Part shown: positions 1 through 6,028 of the stretch, piece after piece
Numbering within the stretch: position 1 is the first letter of the stretch
How the letters are laid out: the number at the start of each line of letters is the position of its first letter
Assembly (NCBI GenBank): GCA_002404345.1
Contig: DHJN01000075.1
Location: 1 to 6,028 of the forward strand
Direction: 5' to 3'
DNA: 6,028 nucleotides
Origin: Actinobacteria bacterium UBA4719
GTDB lineage: Bacteria > Actinomycetota > Actinomycetes > Actinomycetales > Dermatophilaceae
The notes under the pieces: generated by a model
What the model saw: only the letters and a program-made list of their open reading frames with translations
What the model was told of the DNA's origin: nothing
Databases searched by the model: none
Translations under genes and position numbers: made by a program

Positions 1-902
1 CGGCGACCGTCGCGGATCCGCAGCGGGTAGAGGTGCCACATCGGGTCGGCGCCCTCGCGGCATGCGGGCAGCCGTAGCTCGTCGATGCCGGACAGGCCCT
101 GGTTGTAGCGGGCCGTGATCGCGTCGCGGCGAGCCTTGAAGGCGGGAAGTCGGCGGAGCTGGCTCGAACCCAGAGCGCAGAGCAGGTCCGGCAGGCGATA
201 GTTCAGCCCGAACTCGTGGACCTCCTGGTGCCAGGGGCCCTCGTCGGGGAAGCGCAGAACCGCAGGATCGCGGACCAGCCCGATGGTGCGATACGCCCTG
301 GCGCGGCCGGCAACGTCCTCCGGCAGGCCCACGACCGCGCCGCCTTCGGCGGTGGTGAGGTTCTTGGTCGGGAAGAAGGAGAACGTGGTGACGTCTGCCA
401 GTGACCCGACCGGCCGACTATCCAGTGACCCGCCGATGGAGTGCGCGGCATCCTCGAGCAGGACTGCGTTGCCTGCATGGGCGATCTCTGTCAGGGCAGT
501 GGCGTCAATCGGGTGTCCGGCGTAGTCGACTCCGGCGACAACGCGCGTACGGTCGGTCATGACGGCCGACACGGCCTGCGGGTCGAGGTTGCCGGTGTCC
601 TCACAGACGTCGGCGAACACGATCTTGGCGCCCAGGAGTGAGGCGCAGCTGGCCGTCGCCACGAACGTCAGGGGGGTGGTGACCACCTCATCGCCAGCGC
701 CGACGCCAAGGGCGGCGTAGGCGACGTGCAGGGCGGCGGTCCCGGAAGTGACCGACACTGCGGTGGACGCGCCGGAGACGCGGCAGAGATCGCTTTCGAA
801 CGCGGTCACCGCTGGCCCGGTGGTCAACCAGTCGCCGCGCAGGACAGCGGCCACGGCCTCGATGTCGGACTCGTCGATGGACTGGCGTCCATAGGGCAGC
901 AA
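1..902 (-). CDS. pseC: UDP-4-amino-4,6-dideoxy-N-acetyl-beta-L-altrosamine transaminase, 3' end beyond left edge
   Basis: Second step of pseudaminic acid synthesis: a cytosolic PLP enzyme that transfers an amino group, typically from glutamate, to C4 of the keto sugar made by PseB. The 300 readable codons are a DegT/DnrJ/EryC1/StrS-type aminotransferase. The N-terminus reads LPYGRQSIDESDI, the PseC-like opening. A small-residue loop TSGTAALH follows at about residues 52-59, then the cofactor aspartate in LLEDAAHSIGG (D151) and the PLP lysine in FFPTKNLTTAEGG (K180). A NYRLPDLLCALG segment lies at about 234-245. Family members are about 375-400 residues, so roughly 80 C-terminal residues lie off the left edge. 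The start is taken as TTG at 902-900: there is no in-frame ATG or GTG before the conserved opening, and the upstream codons are GCC and then the pseB stop. The ribosome site is weak, suggesting coupling to pseB. Other sugar aminotransferases of this fold are possible from sequence alone, but the neighbours support PseC. Confidence 0.93.
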   Translation of the reverse strand, partial: MLPYGRQSIDESDIEAVAAVLRGDWLTTGPAVTAFESDLCRVSGASTAVSVTSGTAALHVAYAALGVGAGDEVVTTPLTFVATASCASLLGAKIVFADVCEDTGNLDPQAVSAVMTDRTRVVAGVDYAGHPIDATALTEIAHAGNAVLLEDAAHSIGGSLDSRPVGSLADVTTFSFFPTKNLTTAEGGAVVGLPEDVAGRARAYRTIGLVRDPAVLRFPDEGPWHQEVHEFGLNYRLPDLLCALGSSQLRRLPAFKARRDAITARYNQGLSGIDELRLPACREGADPMWHLYPLRIRDGR

Positions 903-905
903 GGC

Positions 906-1889
906 TCAGACGTCCGTTTCCAGGATCTTGGTGATCTCCTCGAGGGTGAACCACTGGTCGTTGGTGTCCGAGGTGTAGCGGAAGCCTTCGGGCATCGGCT
1001 TGCCGTCAGACGGCGGCTCGTAGCCCCAGGACGCCAGGTCGGGCTGCAGGACGTAGCGGTCGCCGATTCGCAGGGCACGACGGCCCTCCTCCGCGGAGAT
1101 CATCTCCTCGTGCAGCTTCTCACCGGGACGCAGACCCGAGTTGTGCATCGCGGCACCGGGAACGACGGCCTGGGCCAGGTCGGTGATCTTCATGGAGGGG
1201 ATGCGCGGCACATAGAGCTCGCCGCCATCCATCATCTCGAAGGAGTCCAGCACGAACTTCACGGCCTGGGGCAAGGTGATGAAGAAGCGGGTCATCCGCA
1301 GGTCGGTGATCGGCAGGGACTCACCGGCTTCGCCGAGCTTGCGGAAGAACGGGATGACCGAGCCACGGGAGCCCATGACGTTGCCATAGCGGACCACGGA
1401 GAACCGGGTCGGATAGGCGGCGGCGTAGTGGTTGCCGGTGATGAAGAGCTTGTCCGCGGTCAGCTTCGTGGCGCCGTACAGGTTGATCGGGCTGGAAGCC
1501 TTGTCCGTGGACAGGGCCACCACCTTCTTGACGCCGGCGTCGATACACGCCTCGATCACGTTCTGCGAGCCGATGATGTTGGTCTTGACGAATTCCCACG
1601 GGTTGTACTCAGCGGTGTCGACCTGTTTGAGCGCGGCGGCGTGCACCACGTGGTCAACGCCGTGCATCGCACGGTTGAGGCGGTGCAGGTCGCGGATGTC
1701 GCCGATGAACCAGCGCAGCCGTGGGTCGTTGTCGAATAGGTTGCGGCACTCGTACTGCTTGAGCTCATCCCGGCTGTAGATGACGATGCGTCGGGGGTCG
1801 TGGTTGTCCAGGACCTCCCGGATGAAGGCCTTGCCGAACGATCCCGTCCCGCCCGTGACGAGAATCGAGGAACCTGACAGGACCGACAT
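906..1889 (-). CDS. pseB: UDP-N-acetylglucosamine 4,6-dehydratase (inverting)
   Basis: First committed step of the pathway: a cytosolic NADP-dependent extended SDR enzyme that dehydrates UDP-GlcNAc at C4-C6 and inverts C5, giving the 4-keto-L-arabino sugar used by PseC. The 327-residue protein has the usual length. It has the Rossmann motif TGGTGSFG (12-19), the YSRDE segment (38-42) typical of PseB/CapD-like dehydratases, HAAALKQVD (83-91), and the catalytic STDKASSP (127-134) with D129 and K130, followed by YGATK (138-142) carrying the SDR Tyr and Lys. RYGNVMGSRGSVIP lies at about 167-180. An AAGGAG ribosome site (minus strand, 1901-1896) sits 6 nt before the ATG and fixes the start. It is the first gene of a leftward pair with pseC, divergent from pseH. 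The single short SDR domain, without the membrane segments of long PglF/FlaA1-type dehydratases, and the flanking Pse genes favour PseB over a retaining (legionaminic or bacillosamine) dehydratase. Confidence 0.96.
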   Translation of the reverse strand: MSVLSGSSILVTGGTGSFGKAFIREVLDNHDPRRIVIYSRDELKQYECRNLFDNDPRLRWFIGDIRDLHRLNRAMHGVDHVVHAAALKQVDTAEYNPWEFVKTNIIGSQNVIEACIDAGVKKVVALSTDKASSPINLYGATKLTADKLFITGNHYAAAYPTRFSVVRYGNVMGSRGSVIPFFRKLGEAGESLPITDLRMTRFFITLPQAVKFVLDSFEMMDGGELYVPRIPSMKITDLAQAVVPGAAMHNSGLRPGEKLHEEMISAEEGRRALRIGDRYVLQPDLASWGYEPPSDGKPMPEGFRYTSDTNDQWFTLEEITKILETDV

Positions 1890-1895
1890 GCGTGA

Positions 1896-1901
1896 CTCCT
1901 T
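1896..1901 (-). promoter_or_regulatory. Ribosome binding site of pseB
   Basis: Read on the minus strand, AAGGAG lies 6 nt upstream of the pseB ATG (1889-1887). It is a near-ideal match to the 16S rRNA 3' end and the strongest Shine-Dalgarno sequence on the leftward side, consistent with pseB leading its transcript. Confidence 0.8.
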
Positions 1902-1977
1902 GGTGGGCTGGTGTTACGGCATGATCTCACGGCAGGCCCCCCCAGAAGGCCCACCGTCGCGATCTGGCGCACGCCAA

Positions 1978-1994
1978 GGGTAGTCTAGCTACCC
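1978..1994. promoter_or_regulatory. Perfect 6-5-6 dyad with overlapping divergent -10-like hexamers
   Basis: GGGTAG (1978-1983) and CTACCC (1989-1994) form a perfect inverted repeat around TCTAG. The plus strand holds TAGTCT (1981-1986) and the minus strand holds TAGACT (1987-1982); both fit the actinobacterial -10 pattern TAnnnT. On the minus strand GAGACC (2010-2005) lies exactly 17 nt upstream of TAGACT and matches the GAC core of TTGACA, so the leftward promoter for pseB is the better supported of the two. No convincing -35 precedes the plus-strand hexamer. The dyad could also be an operator for a dimeric regulator that controls both directions, or a small RNA hairpin. It is a visual call. 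Confidence 0.4.
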
Positions 1995-2041
1995 GATCCG
2001 GTACGGTCTCTGGCCCGACCGCTGACTCCCCAACGCGTCAC

Positions 2042-2046
2042 GGAGG
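2042..2046 (+). promoter_or_regulatory. Ribosome binding site of pseH
   Basis: GGAGG lies 4 nt before the ATG at 2051, a slightly short spacing but a strong match. It marks 2051 as the start and pseH as the first gene of the rightward transcript. Confidence 0.7.
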
Positions 2047-2050
2047 ATTA

Positions 2051-2584
2051 ATGCTGCGTCCCGCTCGAGACGCCGACCGCGACGTCGTCCTGCGGTGGCG
2101 CAACCACCCTGACGTGCGGGCGGTAAGCCTCACCCAGCACGAGATCACCCCGCAGGAGCACACGGCGTGGTGGGAACGGACGCTGGTCGACCCCAGCAGC
2201 CGGGTGCTCATCTATGAGCGGCGCGACGTGCCTTCCGGCGTGGTCACGTTCTTCGACCTCGACGAGACGACAGCAACCGGCTGGTGGGGCTACTACCTGG
2301 ACGCGGTGGGTCTGGGGGCCAGCGGGCAGCTGCTCATGGCCTGGATCGAGATTCAGCGTGAGGCCATCAGGTACGCCTTCGACGAGCTCGGCCTGACAAC
2401 CCTGCAGGGAGAGGTGTTCGCGAGCAATGAAGCGGTTCGGCAGCTGAACCGGCGGCACCGGTTCACCGAGCTCGAGACGTACCAGCGAGACGTCGACGGC
2501 ACCCCGACCGACGTCATCCGGGTCCAGCTCAGGGCGCAGGACAGGCCATCACGGCGAAGCACCGGAAAGAGTGGCACACCATGA
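2051..2584 (+). CDS. pseH: UDP-4-amino-4,6-dideoxy-N-acetyl-beta-L-altrosamine N-acetyltransferase (GNAT)
   Basis: Third pathway step: transfers acetyl from acetyl-CoA to the C4 amine made by PseC, giving UDP-2,4-diacetamido-2,4,6-trideoxy-L-altrose in the cytosol. The 177-residue protein is a single GNAT domain. It opens with LRPARDADRDVVLRWRNHPDVR (residues 2-23), where the WRNHPDVR element is characteristic of PseH-like acetyltransferases, followed by QEHTAWWERTL (35-45). The acetyl-CoA loop is probably GLGASGQLL (87-95). The C-terminal part has QGEVFASNEAVRQLNRRHRF (119-138), in which HRF replaces the GF seen in most GNATs. A basic tail of about 15 residues follows. The ATG has a GGAGG site (2042-2046) close upstream. 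It is the first gene of the rightward set, and its TGA overlaps the pseI ATG as ATGA. GNAT identity is clear; the PseH assignment leans partly on context. Confidence 0.88.
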   Translation: MLRPARDADRDVVLRWRNHPDVRAVSLTQHEITPQEHTAWWERTLVDPSSRVLIYERRDVPSGVVTFFDLDETTATGWWGYYLDAVGLGASGQLLMAWIEIQREAIRYAFDELGLTTLQGEVFASNEAVRQLNRRHRFTELETYQRDVDGTPTDVIRVQLRAQDRPSRRSTGKSGTP

Positions 2585-2640
2585 CCCAGCAGCGCACGAC
2601 CCAGCAGGGCACGACCCAGCAGAGCACGACCCAGCAGAGC
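2581..2640 (+). repeat. Four 15-bp tandem repeats at the 5' end of pseI
   Basis: Four head-to-tail copies of ACGACCCAGCAGAGC, in frame. Units three and four (2611-2625, 2626-2640) are identical, unit two (2596-2610) differs at one base, and unit one (2581-2595) differs at two, one of which turns ACG into the ATG start codon. They encode MTQQR, TTQQG, TTQQS and TTQQS. Copy-number change by slippage would add or remove five residues without a frameshift. The rest of pseI has no such repeat. Confidence 0.95.
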
Positions 2641-3702
2641 GGTCACGCCAGCGCGCGAAGCATCATGATCGGTGGTCGCGAGGTCGGTCCGGACGCGGTG
2701 CCGTTCATCATCGCCGAGATGTCGGGCAACCACGACGGTGACCTGGACAAGGCGCTGGCCATCGTTCGCGTCGCCGCCGAGGCCGGCGCTCACGCGATCA
2801 AGCTCCAGACGTACACCGCCGAGACGATCACCATCGACGCTGACACCCCGGATTTCCGCATCTCCTCCGGGCACGAGCTCTGGGCGGATCGCCGGCTCTA
2901 TGACCTCTACGAGGAGGCACACACCCCGTGGGACTGGCACGCTCCGATCTTCGAGCTGGCTGGTGAGCTGGGCCTGCTGGCGTTCTCGAGCCCGTTCGAC
3001 CCCACCGCGGTCGCGTTCCTGGAGAGTCTGGACGTGCCCTGCTACAAGATCGCCTCCTCGGAGATCGTGGATCTTCCGTTGATCCGGCTCGCGGCCGGAA
3101 CCGGCAAGCCGATCATCATCTCGACGGGCATGGCGTCCGTCGGTGAGATCGATGCTGCGGTCAAGGCCGCCCGCAGCACCGGAAACGACCAGATCATCGT
3201 GCTCTCGTGCACCGCCGCCTACCCGGCCGACCCGGCCGACTCCAACCTGCGGGGCATCCCCGTCCTGGCGGACACCTTCAACACCCTGGTCGGTCTGTCC
3301 GACCACACCATGGGCATCGGCGCGGCGGTCGCAGCGGTTGCTCTGGGTGCCTGTGTCATCGAGAAGCACGTGACCATCTCGCGTGAGGGCGGCGGGGTCG
3401 ACTCCGCGTTCTCGCTCGAACCGCACGAGCTCGCGGCGCTTGTTCGCGAGTCCGAGAACGCCCGCGCCTCGCTGGGGCGGCCCCGGATCGGCGCCACAGC
3501 GTCCGAGGACGAGGGCCTGCGCTTCCGTCGCTCCCTGTTCGTGGTCGAGGACGTCGTCGCCGGGGATGTGGTCACGGAGGCGAACGTCCGGTCCATCCGG
3601 CCTGCGGGCGGGCTTGCGCCAGACCTTTTCAGTGTGGTCAAGGGGCGCACCTTCCGCACCGACGCGAAGAAGGGGACGCCCCTGAGCTGGGATGTCATCT
3701 AG
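2581..3702 (+). CDS. pseI: Pseudaminic acid synthase
   Basis: Condenses 6-deoxy-AltdiNAc, released by PseG, with phosphoenolpyruvate to form the nine-carbon Pse. It is a cytosolic, divalent-metal-dependent NeuB-family enzyme. The NeuB barrel spans about residues 36-280: FIIAEMSGNHDGD (42-54), AIKLQTYTAETI (72-83), CYKIASSEIVDLPLI (154-168), STGMAS (181-186), CTAAYP (210-215), and the metal-ligand histidines in LSDHTMG (H242) and IEKHVT (H263). A SAF (antifreeze-like) domain closes the protein from about RRSLFVVEDVVAGDVV (317-332) to the end. At 373 residues it is longer than the usual 340-350 because of about 26 extra N-terminal residues built from TTQQ-type repeats. The ATG at 2581 overlaps the pseH stop as ATGA, with GGAAAGAG about 10 nt upstream. 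An internal ATG at 2665 (MIGGREVG) would give a family-length protein and remains possible. SGNH at the active-site start and the neighbours favour PseI over NeuB or LegI. Confidence 0.95.
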   Translation: MTQQRTTQQGTTQQSTTQQSGHASARSIMIGGREVGPDAVPFIIAEMSGNHDGDLDKALAIVRVAAEAGAHAIKLQTYTAETITIDADTPDFRISSGHELWADRRLYDLYEEAHTPWDWHAPIFELAGELGLLAFSSPFDPTAVAFLESLDVPCYKIASSEIVDLPLIRLAAGTGKPIIISTGMASVGEIDAAVKAARSTGNDQIIVLSCTAAYPADPADSNLRGIPVLADTFNTLVGLSDHTMGIGAAVAAVALGACVIEKHVTISREGGGVDSAFSLEPHELAALVRESENARASLGRPRIGATASEDEGLRFRRSLFVVEDVVAGDVVTEANVRSIRPAGGLAPDLFSVVKGRTFRTDAKKGTPLSWDVI

Positions 3703-4774
3703 ACCGATGACGGGGGACCGGGTTGTCGCCGTCGGCTTCCGCTGCGACGCCACCCCAACGACGGGGGTGGGGCACCTGGTCCGATGCATCGCGCTGGCCG
3801 AGGAGCTGGTCGACCGGTCTGTGGCGGTGCTGTTCCTGGGGGACTTCGCCGGGCTGCCCTGGGCGCAGCGGCAGCTCCAGCTACGTGGTCTGAAGTTCTG
3901 TGCTCCAGAGTCTGATCCCTTGAAGCTGGCCCGTCAGTGTGCCGATCTGGGCCTGGGTGCCGTGGTTCTGGATGGGTACGATCTCGATCCGGGCTGTGGT
4001 GAGGCGCTACGACGAGCGGGGTTGGGCGTCCTTGCCCTCGTCGACGGTCCCTATGGCGCGGGCCAGCAGGCGGACCTCTACCTCGACCAGAACCTCGATG
4101 CCCGGCCCCTCCCAGGTCTTGCGGGCGGGGCGAGAATGCTGGCCGGAATCGAGTTCGCGCTCTTGCGGGACAGCGTCCGAGCCCTGCGGCCGTCAGCGTC
4201 GCCGCCGTCTGGCAACCACAGCGGTCAGCGGGTGTCAGTCCTCGCGGTGTTCGGCGGCACCGACCCGTATGACGCGGTGCTGCAGCTCGTACCCATGCTT
4301 CTGGAGACCGGACTGCCGCAGTCGATCCGGGCGGTCACTACCAAACCGGACGTCGCCCGGGCCTTGCGAGACCTGCCGACCTCGCCCGGTCAGGAGCTCG
4401 AGGTCATTGCGCCGGTGGACGACCTCGCTGCGCTGGCCAGGCAATGCGACCTCGTGGTGAGTGCCGCCGGAACCTCTGTGTGGGAGCTGCTCTGCCTTGG
4501 GGTGGCGACCGCTGCGGTCTGTGTGACCGCCAACCAGGAGGTTGGCTACCGCAAGGTCGTGGCCCGACACATCGTTGGCCCGCTGGGTCGCCTGGACGTC
4601 CTGCGGCAGGACCCGGTCGCCCGGGCGTCGGCGTCCATGGTGCTCACGGAGCTGCTAACCAGTCCGTCGGCCCGGGCGCAGCAGGCGGCTCGCGGTCTGG
4701 CCCTGGTGGACGGTTGCGGTCGCGAGCGAGTGGCTGACGCGTTGCTGGGCCTGGTCGACGATGCCAGCTCGTGA
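3692..4774 (+). CDS. pseG: UDP-2,4-diacetamido-2,4,6-trideoxy-beta-L-altropyranose hydrolase
   Basis: Removes UDP from the PseH product and supplies the free sugar for PseI, in the cytosol. The 360-residue protein has the two-domain GT-B, MurG-like layout of PseG. FRCDATPTTGVGHLVRCIALAEEL (residues 16-39) contains the GxGHxxRC motif, whose His (H28) corresponds to the catalytic histidine. VLDGYDLD (92-99), LVDGP (116-120) and LDQNL (131-135) follow. The C-terminal nucleotide-binding half has VFGGTDPYDAV (186-196) and SAAGTSVWELLCLG (257-270) followed by ANQ (280-282). It overlaps pseI by 11 bp from ATG 3692. An in-frame ATG at 3707 fits the usual family start equally well, and neither has a strong ribosome site. 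No acetyltransferase domain is fused, which agrees with a separate pseH. GT-B fold and family are clear. Confidence 0.94.
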   Translation: MSSRPMTGDRVVAVGFRCDATPTTGVGHLVRCIALAEELVDRSVAVLFLGDFAGLPWAQRQLQLRGLKFCAPESDPLKLARQCADLGLGAVVLDGYDLDPGCGEALRRAGLGVLALVDGPYGAGQQADLYLDQNLDARPLPGLAGGARMLAGIEFALLRDSVRALRPSASPPSGNHSGQRVSVLAVFGGTDPYDAVLQLVPMLLETGLPQSIRAVTTKPDVARALRDLPTSPGQELEVIAPVDDLAALARQCDLVVSAAGTSVWELLCLGVATAAVCVTANQEVGYRKVVARHIVGPLGRLDVLRQDPVARASASMVLTELLTSPSARAQQAARGLALVDGCGRERVADALLGLVDDASS

Positions 4775-4781
4775 CCGGTAC

Positions 4782-6028
<1,247 letters not shown>

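Larger units (their letters stand above)
1890..2050. promoter_or_regulatory. Divergent intergenic promoter region between pseB and pseH
   Basis: This 161-bp gap separates two outward-facing gene sets and must hold the start signals for both unless transcription enters from outside. It contains the 17-bp dyad at 1978-1994 with a -10-like hexamer on each strand. A further TACGGT hexamer (2002-2007, plus strand) could serve pseH. There is a near-direct repeat TTACGGCA (1914-1921) / TCACGGCA (1927-1934), and a 7-bp inverted repeat GGTGGGC (1902-1908) / GCCCACC (1949-1955) whose one arm touches the pseB ribosome site. I see no small gene in it. Promoter positions are read by eye and not measured. 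Confidence 0.6.

Noticed and set aside
726..1739. 337-codon open frame on the plus strand opposite pseC and pseB
   Set aside because: It lies antisense to two well-supported enzymes, crosses both without a break in a G/V/D-rich composition, and has no family motif.
1890..2050. Insertion sequence or attachment-site remnant between the divergent genes
   Set aside because: No transposase fragment, terminal inverted repeats with target duplication, or tRNA sequence is visible; the repeats there are short and promoter-like.
2581..2640. CRISPR-like array
   Set aside because: Units are contiguous 15-mers with no spacers, in frame with pseI; this is a coding tandem repeat.
2353..3789. 478-codon open frame on the minus strand opposite pseH, pseI and the start of pseG
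   Set aside because: It mirrors conserved pseI coding sequence. Its apparent LLGRA repeat is just the reverse of the 15-bp tandem repeat. No recognisable motif or ribosome site.
906..4774. Legionaminic or sialic acid (Leg/Neu) pathway instead of Pse
   Set aside because: The GNAT is a separate PseH-type protein, the hydrolase has the PseG GT-B motifs rather than a NeuC-type epimerase fold, and the dehydratase is the short PseB type, so the set fits Pse best.

Overview
This window is a high-GC stretch, probably from an actinobacterium. That inference rests on strong G/C preference at third codon positions, GTG and TTG starts, TAnnnT-type -10 hexamers and tight gene packing; no marker in the window fixes the genus. 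It is almost entirely a sugar-biosynthesis locus. Five genes match consecutive steps of the CMP-pseudaminic acid (Pse) pathway, and a sixth encodes UDP-galactopyranose mutase.

Layout: on the minus strand, reading leftwards from about 1.9 kb, lie pseB (UDP-GlcNAc inverting 4,6-dehydratase) and then pseC (PLP aminotransferase, TTG start). pseC is cut by the left edge. A 161-bp divergent intergenic region (1890-2050) carries a perfect 17-bp dyad that contains a candidate -10 hexamer on each strand. On the plus strand follow pseH (GNAT N-acetyltransferase), pseI (pseudaminic acid synthase) and pseG (UDP-sugar hydrolase), with overlapping ends (ATGA between pseH and pseI, 11 bp between pseI and pseG). 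After a 59-bp gap with a small hairpin and a -10-like motif comes glf, which runs to the right edge. The last 22 bases are two 8-base G runs and a short GC tail, which look like a contig-end artefact.

How the genes work together: PseB makes the 4-keto-L-sugar from UDP-GlcNAc, PseC aminates C4, PseH acetylates that amine, PseG removes UDP, and PseI condenses the free 2,4-diacetamido sugar with phosphoenolpyruvate to give Pse. The activating enzyme PseF (CMP-Pse synthetase) is not in the window and would be expected beside pseC to the left or elsewhere. Glf supplies UDP-galactofuranose. No flagellin or flagellar gene is visible, so a cell-wall or capsular glycopolymer containing Pse and perhaps Galf is the more natural destination; this is inference.

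The most unusual details are a 15-bp in-frame tandem repeat that forms the start of pseI, the one-codon gap and shared frame between pseB and pseC, the divergent dyad promoter region, and a GGGTAGYCT motif shared by the divergent promoter and the glf upstream region. I do not see evidence for a wholly new system here: the enzymes are recognisable, and the interest lies in their setting and in these local features.
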